From positions 258,176 to 322,175 of the forward strand of contig OZ037914.1 of assembly GCA_964035575.1 (NCBI GenBank): a stretch of DNA of 64,000 bases. Direction: 5' to 3'. Under the pieces are notes generated by a model. It worked only from the letters and a program-made list of their open reading frames with translations, was not told where the DNA came from and made no database searches. The translations under genes and the position numbers were made by a program. Source of the stretch: Rhynchopus sp. YZ270_cl-10 (taxonomy: Eukaryota > Euglenozoa > Diplonemea > Diplonemida > Diplonemidae). Shown here one piece after another: positions 42,810 to 54,200 of this stretch (its first letter is position 1; each line of letters starts with the position of its first letter).

Positions 42810-43760
42810 TCATACCAATTTCGGCCTCCACTGGTGCTCAGAGTGCTTGCTGTTTCCGTGCGCGCCTGAGCGGAGGAGAGCACCTATCTTTTGGTACATG
42901 CTTTCACGCTCCGCCTGGGTCGAGGACGCGAGGTAGCTATTGTAGCAGAAGGGGAGGAGGTCGACGTTCTTGTAGAGGTGGGTGCCGACAGAGACCTTGA
43001 GGGGTGCTGAGGAGGTGTTGGCGAAGGACACAACTGTGCAGGAGGACGCGAGGCTCACGACCTCCTTCAGTGCTGGCCCACCCATGCCGTTGAAGATGAA
43101 CTTCGGGCTGGGGAGGTCCGACACCAACTTCGTGATGACCCCCTGCGTCAGATGCGTCGTCCGCAGCGTCATTGCGTTGGGGAGGTGCGCACGCAGGTTC
43201 TCATGCAGCTGTGCATCCTCGGGATGGCCTGTCGGGAGCACCATCACAATGCGTGCACCCTTCTGCTGCAGAAGACATGCAGTCGCAGTCGCAACAGGTC
43301 CCTCGCCAAGAACCCAGCACACATCGTCGGGCTTGATGCGGCCGTAATCGTTGACCATACGCCACGCAGCCCCGTAGACCCCCATGAGTGATGCGTCCTC
43401 GGGTTGCAGGTCGCTTGGTACCTGGTCCAGCTTTGCCTCGTTCACTACCACATGGTCCGCCCAGGTACCCACACCCGGTGTGTTGAAGACAACGTGGTCG
43501 CCCTTCTGCCGTGTCGTGCACCCAGCACCCACCTCCTGCACAATACCCACCCCTTCACTCCCACCGACGGTCGGCCCCTGCGCGCTTCCGTTGTGGATGG
43601 CGCGTCTGTCGCTTGGGTTCACCGGGGCCGCAACCATCTTCACAATGACATCCGAACCGTTCGGGTCGAATGGGGTCGTGTACTCCTCCTTGACCAATAC
43701 GCGCGCAGGGGGTCCGTTCTTCGCATACCGCAGACCACGCGCCACAACCTGGCGGCTCAT
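42810..43760 (-). CDS. Mitochondrial trans-2-enoyl-CoA/ACP reductase-like (MECR), 3' end incomplete
   Basis: Medium-chain dehydrogenase/reductase family. The start at 43760 (MSRQVVARGLRY) is chosen over the Met at 43943, which lies in a low-complexity leader. Visible blocks: APVNPSDRRAI, GGSEGVGIVQEVG, GTWADHVVVNE, a MECR-type cofactor loop GEGPVATATACLLQQ, FNGMGGPALKEVV and LPFCYNSYL. MECR makes acyl-ACP in mitochondrial fatty-acid synthesis (lipoate supply). After MYQKIGALLRSG the family normally has about 35-40 more residues; here 16 follow before a stop at 42810. A GTATGAAT donor at 42815 suggests that a last exon exists or existed, but none is visible before the hAT insertions (42750 to 38477). 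Confidence 0.83.
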   Translation of the reverse strand: MSRQVVARGLRYAKNGPPARVLVKEEYTTPFDPNGSDVIVKMVAAPVNPSDRRAIHNGSAQGPTVGGSEGVGIVQEVGAGCTTRQKGDHVVFNTPGVGTWADHVVVNEAKLDQVPSDLQPEDASLMGVYGAAWRMVNDYGRIKPDDVCWVLGEGPVATATACLLQQKGARIVMVLPTGHPEDAQLHENLRAHLPNAMTLRTTHLTQGVITKLVSDLPSPKFIFNGMGGPALKEVVSLASSCTVVSFANTSSAPLKVSVGTHLYKNVDLLPFCYNSYLASSTQAERESMYQKIGALLRSGAHGNSKHSEHQWRPKLV

Positions 43761-45252
43761 GATGTGCTGCTTGTGGGTCAGTGCACAGCGATGTTGTGTG
43801 TGTAGAAAAAGGGGGGGAGAGGTGCTGGTGTGGTGGTGTGAGTGTTGTTGTTGGTTTGCGAATCTAGCAAAGAGGATAGCCTCAGAAGAACACCGAAGTA
43901 GTCCAGCCAAGGAACCAAGGTGATGCAGTGTATACCCAACCAAGTATCCTCAAAGGGAATCCCTCATCTCAACAAGAATGTTGCAGAACTGTGTAACACA
44001 TGGTTTAGCCGTTGAGACTCGCGAAGGTTGCAGCCCAGCACAGGGCATCGCGAGCGACATAGAATATGTGTAACGCAGCAGGCAGGCCTGCGTGCTTTGC
44101 TTTACGACAACATCCAGCGTGGAGCTGTGCATCACAGAATGCGGATGCCTCCAAACCCAATCGATGGTCGATGTTTTTTTCTACTCGTTTGTTTGAGCAA
44201 CTAGAAGTCCTCTGTGCAAAGGGTTCTTACCGAACACTAGAAGTCTTTATCGCCTGATATAACTCCCGTCAGCGCCACAACACACGCAGCGGGGAACTGA
44301 ATCGGCTTCAACACAAGCTAATCAACAATAGCTATAGGAATATTGGGCTCGAAAGCAGACTTCGGCAAAAGGTGTGAGGGAATTCTAAACTGGGTGGGTT
44401 CCTTTGCTTTTTTTTTCTTCCGCACGATGTTACAGGTTCGCGAGAAAGCACGCACAGAGAGTAGGAAGAGGACAGCCTACCCTGCTCCATTGTTAATGAG
44501 AGCAATGATGGGGTCCTCTTATGGAGTAGTTTTTTTTTTTTTTTTTTTGGCCAGATGGCCTGTACATAACAATAATGATAAAAACAGTGCAGGAATTGTC
44601 GCGCAATACAGCGCAAACGTATCACTGCTCTGACACGTTGTACCTCCCCCCTAATCTCTAGGGTGGGAGGAATAGAGAAACTATCAAACACACGCGTGAC
44701 AACATCCCTTGCAATTGACAACCGCCCTGTGGGGTAGTTGCTCCTTGCTGTTTGGCTTTTCCAGTAGCGTACTGGAGGCACATAATGACCACGCCAGCTA
44801 TGCACACCTGGAAGCCGTGTCTTCAGTCACAAACGCGCATCACACAGAGCAAACCAAAAACCTGACCAAACCTATCTCACCCGGGCCTAATTACCCTGGG
44901 CATCCAATGATCCCCGTTCGTTACCTGACGAGTGGAGGCGGGAGTAGGACGTAGTAGCGGTATCCACGAAACGAGAGATAGGCGAGGAAAGGCAGCGTGG
45001 AGTTCACACGAGAAAAAAGCGAGGTGTCTACACGTCATCAATTTATCAATTTATCAAAAAAAAAAAAAAGTGGACAGCAATATACGTAGAGTGGAATAAA
45101 GGCGTGCAACAACACACACAGAACAGTGTCACTGTGCAGAGCGCACTCAGAGACCCTCGTTACAAGAACACTGAACAAACGCTTTCGAAGAGTGCCACCT
45201 TCACACCTTCGCAGGTGTACGAAGAAGTGTCCTCTTGAAACAGGACGCTAGT
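43761..45252. other. Intergenic, 1.5 kb
   Basis: No confident gene. It holds the 39-bp block shared with the window start (44271-44309), a T19 run (44530-44548) and moderately GC-rich single-copy DNA. A 157-codon minus-strand frame (44332-44805) is broken up by the homopolymer and looks spurious. The last 250 bp are the 3' flank of the giant gene. Confidence 0.5.
44271..44309 (+). repeat. Second copy of the 39-bp block at 1-39
   Basis: 38 of 39 bases match positions 1-39; the sequences diverge on the right at once. No inverted ends or target duplication seen. Confidence 0.85.
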
Positions 45253-48200
45253 CTACACTAGGTCGTCACTGGGTTCGTTTACACTAGATTTGGCGTTGAG
45301 ATTGTCGTCTCTCCTGGCGCAGACAAGCAAGTAGACCACAGCGATGACAAGCACAGCACAACCTGCAATGCTCACAAGAATCACAGCAATGGCCCACCCA
45401 GGCACGTCGTCGTCGCTGCTGGCTGTGCACACACCGTTATCCAGTGTGTACCCATCCACACACACAGTGGCTGCACACAATCCCGATGCGCGTGTTGTCG
45501 CTGCTGCACCCCCCATGCTGCACACAGACAGAATCGTCACCTTCGCCTGCGTCGCATCGCCCAAGACAGCCTGCATGTCTGTGTAGCGTGTGTCCGTCGC
45601 CGTCAGCGCCGACAACGTCCCCAGCACGTCGTACGTCGATATGTTCTCATACACCACACCCTCCAGAACCGCAACCGCACTCACAGACCCACACTCAATC
45701 TGCATCGACACAGGTGCCAGCTTCGTCACAAGCTCCATCAGCGTGTACACAAGGTCCAGGAAGGACGGCGTGAACACAGCGCATTCCACCTCCCACACGA
45801 GAACGATCTGCGCACTCCCTGTCGTGCTGGTGTCCTCAGTTGACACGCAAACCTTCGCGTCGCCAGCACTTCCGAAACCACTACCGCACGAGCACTCGTT
45901 TGTTTGCGTATTGCACGTCCCCTCTGTGTCCCCGTGCATCTGACACGTTTCGTCCGACGTGCACCACTCCACAACAGACGCACTGGGCGAAGGTGTTTGC
46001 ACAGGTGGGGATTCAGTTGGATCCGCCGTGGGTGCGGATGTCGGCACAACGATGGGTGTTGCTGTCGGCAGTGCAGTGGGCACGGCAGTGGGCACGGCAG
46101 TGGGGATTGCTGTTGGTGAAACTCTTGGCGAGGCCGTAACAGGAATACTTGGTGTTCCCGTGGGAGCGGCAGTTTGCACAGTTGGTACATCTGTCGGCGT
46201 AACGACAGCAGGTGCACCAGTTGGTGCATCTGTTGGAGGCACACCTGGAACACCTGTCGGCACAGTAGTTGTCACAGCGTTTGGTGCATCACTTGGGGGA
46301 GCAGGTGCACGTGAAGTGGGTGCAGCAGTGGGTGCATCTGTAGGAGGCACGCCTGGAATACCTGTCGGCACAGCAGTTGGGGCAGCAGTTGGTGGAACAG
46401 GGCCACGTGTGGGAATGGCTGTTGGAACTGAGGTTGGTGCAGCAGTTGGTGAAACTGTTGGAGGCACACCCGGAACACCTGTCGGTACGGCAGTTGGTGC
46501 AGCAGTCGGTGAAACTGTTGGCGGCACACCTGGAACACCTGTTGGAACTGAGGTTGGTGCAGCAGTCGGTGAAACTGTTGGCGGCACACCTGGAACACCT
46601 GTTGGAACTGAGGTTGGTGCAGCAGTCGGTGAAACTGTTGGCGGCACACCTGGAACACCTGTTGGAACTGAGGTTGGTGCAGCAGTTGGTGAAACTGTTG
46701 GCGGCACACCTGGAACACCTGTTGGAACTGAGGTTGGTGCAGCAGTTGGTGAAACTGTTGGAGGCACACCCGGAACACCTGTCGGTACGGCAGTTGGTGC
46801 AGCAGTCGGTGAAACTGTTGGAGGCACACCCGGAACACCTGTTGGAACTGAGGTTGGTGCAGCAGTCGGTGGAACAGGGCCACGTGTGGGAATGGTTGTT
46901 GGAACTGAGGTTGGTGCAGCAGTCGGTGAAACTGTTGGCGGCACACCTGGAACACCTGTTGGAACTGAGGTTGGTGAAACTGTTGGTGGAACAGGGCCAC
47001 GTGTGGGAATGGTTGTTGGAACTGAGGTTGGTGCAGCAGTCGGTGAAACTGTTGGCGGCACACCTGGAACACCTGTTGGAACTGAGGTTGGTGAAACTGT
47101 TGGTGGAACAGGGCCACGTGTGGGAATGCTTGTTGGAACTGAGGTTGGTGCAGCAGTCGGTGAAACTGTTGGCGGCACACCTGGAACACCTGTCGGTACG
47201 TCAGTTGGTGCAGCAGTCGGTGAAACTGTTGGCGGCACACCTGGAACACCTGTTGGAACTGAGGTTGGTGAAACTGTTGGTGGAACAGGGCCACGTGTGG
47301 GAATGGCTGTTGGAACTGAGGTTGGTGCAGCAGTCGGTGAAACTGTTGGCGGCACACCTGGAACACCTGTCGGTACGGTAGTTGGTGCAGCAGTCGGTGG
47401 AACAGGGCCACGTGTGGGAATGGCTGTTGGAACTGAGGTTGGTGAAGCAGTCGGTGAAACTGTTGGCGGCACACCTGGAACACCTGTCGGTACGGTAGTT
47501 GGTGCAGCAGTCGGTGAAACTGTTGGCGGCACACCTGGAACACCTGTCGGTACGGTAGTTGGTGCAGCAGTCGGTGGAACAGGGCCACGTGTGGGAATGG
47601 CTGTTGGAACTGAGGTTGGTGCAGCAGTCGGTGAAACTGTTGGCGGCACACCTGGAACACCTGTTGGAACTGAGGTTGGTGAAACTGTTGGTGGAACAGG
47701 GCCACGTGTGGGAATGCTTGTTGGAACTGAGGTTGGTGCAGCAGTCGGTGAAACTGTTGGCGGCACACCTGGAACACCTGTCGGCACAGCAGTTGGTGCA
47801 GCAGTGGGTGACACTGTTGGTGGCACACCTGGAACACCTGTCGGCAAGGCAGTTGGTGAAGCAGTTGGTGAAACTGTTGGCGGTACACCTGGAACACCTG
47901 TCGGCACGGCTGTTGGTGCGGCAGTCGGTGGAACAGGGCCACGTGTGGGAATGGCTGTTGGAACTGAGGTTGGTGCAGCAGTCGGTGAAACTGTTGGCGG
48001 AACACCTGGAACACCTGTCGGTACGGCAGTTGGTGCAGCAGTCGGTGAAACTGTTGGCGGTACACCTGGAACACCTGTCGGCACAGCAGTTGGTGAAACT
48101 GTTGGAGGCACACCTGGAACACCTGTCGGCACGGCTGTTGGTGCAGCAGTCGGTGGAACAGGGCCACGTGTGGGAATGGTTGTTGGAACTGAGGTTGGTG

Positions 48201-51200
48201 CAGCAGTCGGTGAAACTGTTGGCGGCACACCTGGAACACCTGTCGGCACAGCAGTTGGTGAAGCAGTTGGTGAAACTGTTGGCGGTACACCTGGAACACC
48301 TGTCGGCACAGCAGTTGGTGAAACTGTTGGAGGCACACCTGGAACACCTGTCGGCACGGCTGTTGGTGCAGCAGTCGGTGAAACTGTTGGAGGCACACCT
48401 GGAACACCTGTCGGCACGGCTGTTGGTGCAGCAGTCGGTGGAACAGGGCCACGTGTGGGAATGGTTGTTGGAACTGAGGTTGGTGCAGCAGTCGGTGAAA
48501 CTGTTGGCGGCACACCTGGAACACCTGTCGGCACAGCAGTTGGTGAAGCAGTTGGTGAAACTGTTGGCGGTACACCTGGAACACCTGTCGGCACAGCAGT
48601 TGGTGAAACTGTTGGCGGTACACCTGGAACACCTGTCGGCACGGCTGTTGGTGCAGCAGTCGGTGAAACTGTTGGAGGCACACCTGGAACACCTGTCGGC
48701 ACGGCTGTTGGTGCAGCAGTCGGTGGAACAGGGCCACGTGTGGGAATGGTTGTTGGAACTGAGGTTGGTGCAGCAGTCGGTGAAACTGTTGGCGGCACAC
48801 CTGGAACACCTGTCGGCACAGCAGTTGGTGAAGCAGTTGGTGAAACTGTTGGCGGTACACCTGGAACACCTGTCGGCACAGCAGTTGGTGAAGCAGTTGG
48901 TGAAACTGTTGGCGGTACACCTGGAACACCTGTCGGCACAGCAGTCGGTGCAGCAGTTGGTGAAACTGTTGGCGGTACACCTGGAAGACCTGTCGGCACG
49001 GCAGTTGGTGCAGCAGTTGGTGAAACTGTTGGCGGCACACCCGGAACACCTGTCGGTACGGCAGTTGGTGCAGCAGTGGGTGACACTGTTGGTGGCACAC
49101 CTGGAACACCTGTCGGCAAGGCAGTTGGTGAAGCAGTCGGTGAAACTGTTGGCGGTACACCTGGAACACCTGTCGGCACGGCTGTTGGTGCGGCAGTCGG
49201 TGGAACAGGGCCACGTGTGGGAATGGCTGTTGGAACTGAGGTTGGTGCAGCAGTCGGTGAAACTGTTGGCGGTACACCTGGAACACCTGTCGGCACAGCA
49301 GTTGGTGAAACTGTTGGAGGCACACCTGGAACACCTGTCGGCACGGCTGTTGGTGCAGCAGTCGGTGAAACTGTTGGAGGCACACCTGGAACACCTGTCG
49401 GCACGGCTGTTGGTGCGGCAGTCGGTGGAACAGGGCCACGTGTGGGAATGGCTGTTGGAACTGAGGTTGGTGCAGCAGTCGGTGAAACTGTTGGCGGTAC
49501 ACCTGGAACACCTGTCGGCACAGCAGTTGGTGAAACTGTTGGAGGCACACCTGGAACACCTGTCGGCACGGCTGTTGGTGCAGCAGTCGGTGAAACTGTT
49601 GGAGGCACACCTGGAACACCTGTCGGCACGGCTGTTGGTGCGGCAGTCGGTGGAACAGGGCCACGTGTGGGAATGGTTGTTGGAACTGAGGTTGGTGCAG
49701 CAGTCGGTGAAACTGTTGGAGGCACACCTGGAACACCTGTCGGCACAGCAGTTGGTGAAACTGTTGGAGGCACACCCGGAACACCTGTCGGTACGGCAGT
49801 TGGTGCAGCAGTGGGTGACACTGTTGGTGGCACACCCGGAACACCTGTCGGCACAGCAGTTGGTGAAACTGTTGGCGGTACACCTGGAACACCTGTAGGC
49901 ACGGCTGTTGGTGCAGCAGTCGGTGGAACAGGGCCACGTGTGGGAATGGTTGTTGGAACTGAGGTTGGTGCAGCAGTCGGTGAAACTGTTGGCGGCACAC
50001 CCGGAACACCTGTCGGTACGGCAGTTGGTGCAGCAGTTGGTGCAACTGTTGGAGGCACACCTGGAACACCTGTCGGCACAGCAGTTGGTGAAGCAGTTGG
50101 TGAAACTGTTGGCGGTACACCTGGAACACCTGTCGGCACAGCAGTCGGTGCAGCAGTTGGTGAAACTGTTGGCGGTACACCTGGAAGACCTGTCGGCACG
50201 GCAGTTGGTGCAGCAGTTGGTGAAACTGTTGGAGGCACACCTGGAACACCTGTTGGAACTGAGGTTGGTGAAACTGTTGGTGGAACAGGGCCACGTGTGG
50301 GAATGGCTGTTGGAACTGAGGTTGGTGCAGCAGTCGGTGAAACTGTTGGCGGAACACCTGGAACACCTGTCGGTACGGCAGTTGGTGCAGCAGTCGGTGA
50401 CACTGTTGGTGGCACACCTGGAACACCTGTCGGCACAGCAGTTGGTGAAGCAGTTGGTGAAACTGTTGGCGGTACACCTGGAACACCTGTCGGCACAGCA
50501 GTTGGTGAAGCAGTTGGTGAAACTGTTGGCGGTACACCTGGAACACCTGTCGGCACAGCAGTCGGTGCAGCAGTTGGTGAAACTGTTGGCGGTACACCTG
50601 GAAGACCTGTCGGCACGGCAGTTGGTGCAGCAGTTGGTGAAACTGTTGGCGGCACACCCGGAACACCTGTCGGTACGGCAGTTGGTGCAGCAGTGGGTGA
50701 CACTGTTGGTGGCACACCTGGAACACCTGTCGGCAAGGCAGTTGGTGAAGCAGTTGGTGAAACTGTTGGCGGTACACCTGGAACACCTGTCGGCACGGCT
50801 GTTGGTGCGGCAGTCGGTGGAACAGGGCCACGTGTGGGAATGGCTGTTGGAACTGAGGTTGGTGCAGCAGTCGGTGAAACTGTTGGCGGTACACCTGGAA
50901 CACCTGTCGGCACAGCAGTTGGTGAAACTGTTGGAGGCACACCTGGAACACCTGTCGGCACGGCTGTTGGTGCAGCAGTCGGTGAAACTGTTGGAGGCAC
51001 ACCTGGAACACCTGTCGGCACGGCTGTTGGTGCGGCAGTCGGTGGAACAGGGCCACGTGTGGGAATGGCTGTTGGAACTGAGGTTGGTGCAGCAGTCGGT
51101 GAAACTGTTGGCGGTACACCTGGAACACCTGTCGGCACAGCAGTTGGTGAAACTGTTGGAGGCACACCTGGAACACCTGTCGGCACGGCTGTTGGTGCAG

Positions 51201-54200
51201 CAGTCGGTGAAACTGTTGGAGGCACACCTGGAACACCTGTCGGCACGGCTGTTGGTGCGGCAGTCGGTGGAACAGGGCCACGTGTGGGAATGGTTGTTGG
51301 AACTGAGGTTGGTGCAGCAGTCGGTGAAACTGTTGGAGGCACACCTGGAACACCTGTCGGCACAGCAGTTGGTGAAACTGTTGGAGGCACACCCGGAACA
51401 CCTGTCGGTACGGCAGTTGGTGCAGCAGTGGGTGACACTGTTGGTGGCACACCCGGAACACCTGTCGGCACAGCAGTTGGTGAAACTGTTGGCGGTACAC
51501 CTGGAACACCTGTAGGCACGGCTGTTGGTGCAGCAGTCGGTGGAACAGGGCCACGTGTGGGAATGGTTGTTGGAACTGAGGTTGGTGCAGCAGTCGGTGA
51601 AACTGTTGGCGGCACACCCGGAACACCTGTCGGTACGGCAGTTGGTGCAGCAGTTGGTGCAACTGTTGGAGGCACACCTGGAACACCTGTCGGCACAGCA
51701 GTTGGTGAAGCAGTTGGTGAAACTGTTGGCGGTACACCTGGAACACCTGTCGGCACAGCAGTCGGTGCAGCAGTTGGTGAAACTGTTGGCGGTACACCTG
51801 GAAGACCTGTCGGCACGGCAGTTGGTGCAGCAGTTGGTGAAACTGTTGGAGGCACACCTGGAACACCTGTTGGAACTGAGGTTGGTGAAACTGTTGGTGG
51901 AACAGGGCCACGTGTGGGAATGGCTGTTGGAACTGAGGTTGGTGCAGCAGTCGGTGAAACTGTTGGCGGAACACCTGGAACACCTGTCGGTACGGCAGTT
52001 GGTGCAGCAGTCGGTGACACTGTTGGTGGCACACCTGGAATACCTGTCGGCACAGCAGTTGGTGAAGCAGTTGGTGAAACTGTTGGCGGCACACCTGGAA
52101 CACCTGTCGGTACGGCTGTTGGTGCGGCAGTCGGTGGAACAGGGCCACGTGTGGGAATGGCTGTTGGAACTGAGGTTGGTGCAGCAGTGGGTGACACTGT
52201 TGGAGTAACACCCGGAACACCTGTTGGCACAGCAGTTGGTGCAGCAGTTGGTGGAACAGGGTCACGTGTGGGAATGGCTGTTGGCACTAAAGTAGGCGGC
52301 AATGTCGGGACAGGAGTTGGTGCAGTCGTTGGCACTGAGCTAGGAGTTGCAGTTGGCGATGCCGTTTGCGCAGTGGTGGGTACTGCTGTGGGCACGGCTG
52401 TCGGCACAGAGGTGGGAGTTGCAGTTGGCGAAGCTGTGGGCACTGCTGTGGGTACTGCTGTTGGAACTGCTGTGGGCACTGCTGTGGGCACTGCTGTGGG
52501 CACTGCTGTGGGCACTGCTGTGGGCACTGCTGTGGGCACTGCTGTGGGCACTGCTGTGGGCACTGCTGTGGGCACTGCTGTGGGCACTGCTGTGGGCACT
52601 GCTGTGGGCACTGCTGTGGGCACTGCTGTGGGCACTGCTGTGGGCACTGCTGTGGGCACTGCTGTGGGCACTGCTGTGGGCACTGCTGTGGGTACTGCTG
52701 TTGGAACTGCTGTGGGTGCGGCTGTGGGTGAAACAGTCGGCACAGCAGTTGGGGTTGCTGTCACGGGAGGGGTCAGGTCCAGGACTCGCAGACCCGATGA
52801 AAGAACGACAAAAGCGTACTGCCCCCTCACAACAACGTCTCTTGAGTTGCTCACCACCCCAAGAGGACTGTGCAGCACAGGTGCAAGTGGGTCAGCCAGG
52901 GACGCCACAACGAACCCAGCGTTTGCAAATGAAGACACGAAGAGGTAATCGCCAGAAGCAGCCATGGAGAAGAAGCTCGGGTTCGCCAGGCCAAAGTCTG
53001 TGAAGGACGCAGTCGGGTCACTTGGGCTTGATTTCGATGTGACATCGACGGCGTACAGCCCCTCAAGCGAGAGGATGTACACAGTGTTCCCCACAATGGT
53101 CATGTCCTGCACGTGCTGCGGGCCAGTCATCACATCTCCCACTATTGTGTGTGACTTTCCACTAACATCAATCACCAAGAAACGGTTCGTCATTGTCACA
53201 TACACGTAGTCTTCCGTGGCGAGCACACGTGTCGCCCACGTTGGCAACTGGATCTTCAGCACGATCACAGGACGGTAGACTGTAGCACCATCGGAGTCGC
53301 GGTACATCAGCACTGTGAGGAAGTCCCCAGCAGTCAGACAGTACATGAAGAGACCGTGCATGTCGCACGCGCCCACACTGTCGGTGAACCACGGCGTCAC
53401 CGCCTTCTGTGCAAAAGAGTAGTGGAAGATGCCCTTCCCGTTGCACGTCAGCAGACCCGCAGCCTCGTCTTCGGTGTAGTAGAAGTCCCCACACCCAGAG
53501 TCAATCGCAATGTTCTCCACATGCACCGGTGCCGTCACGTCGCGTGCATCCACAACAGCCACACCGTTGTCCACCACAATCACAACCTCACCGATCGTGC
53601 TCACTGTCAAGCGCTGTGTTGTGAACGAAAAAGCACTCAGATCCAGAGAACCGACAACATCCAAACGCAGCTTGGACGGGACCACCGGTGATGCATCCAG
53701 TGTCGGTGCAGGCGTCGCAAGTGGGTTGGCTGTCGGCACTGCGGTGGGTACGGCTGTGGGTGCAGCCGTCGGAACTGCTGTGGGTGCTGCTGTCGGGACC
53801 GCCGTCGGGATAGCTGTTGGCACTGCTGTCGGTACTGCTGTGGGTGTGGCTGTGGGTGCAGCCGTAGGAACATACGTGGGCATTGCTGTTGGTGAAGCAG
53901 TCGGTGCAATCGTTGTTTCGGGCGGTGTGAGGTCCACAACCTTCAAAGCAGCTGTCGTTGCGAAGAAGGCGTACCGACCCTGCACATCTACGTCCCAAGA
54001 CATGTCAAGGTTTTCTGTCACAACGTGGCGCACGTGCACAGTCGGCTGCAGTGGTGTGCTCACCTCCAACACAACAAGCTCTGTGTCTGTCGTGACGTAC
54101 AGGTACTGCCCGTAAGAGGTTGCGCTGCGGAAGCCACCAGTGAGACCACCAAGCGACGACGTCGTGGTCCTTGCAGCATTCGGGTCGCTTGGGGATGTGG

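Noticed and set aside
44332-44805. A 157-codon minus-strand frame
   Set aside because: Interrupted by a Lys run from the T19 tract; no motif and no good start context.
46280-52300. A CRISPR-like array
   Set aside because: Repeats are coding, contiguous, in frame and without unique spacers, and the genome is eukaryotic.
52366-52731. A Cys/Gly/His repeat protein on the plus strand
   Set aside because: Antisense reading of the 12-bp TAVP minisatellite.
45959-52948. Open frame of about 2,300 codons on the plus strand, and a further one of about 2,000 codons in another minus frame
   Set aside because: Both lie over the Pro/Thr minisatellite, whose units are multiples of three without stops in several frames. 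Only the minus frame with a signal peptide, propellers and TM segment makes a coherent protein.
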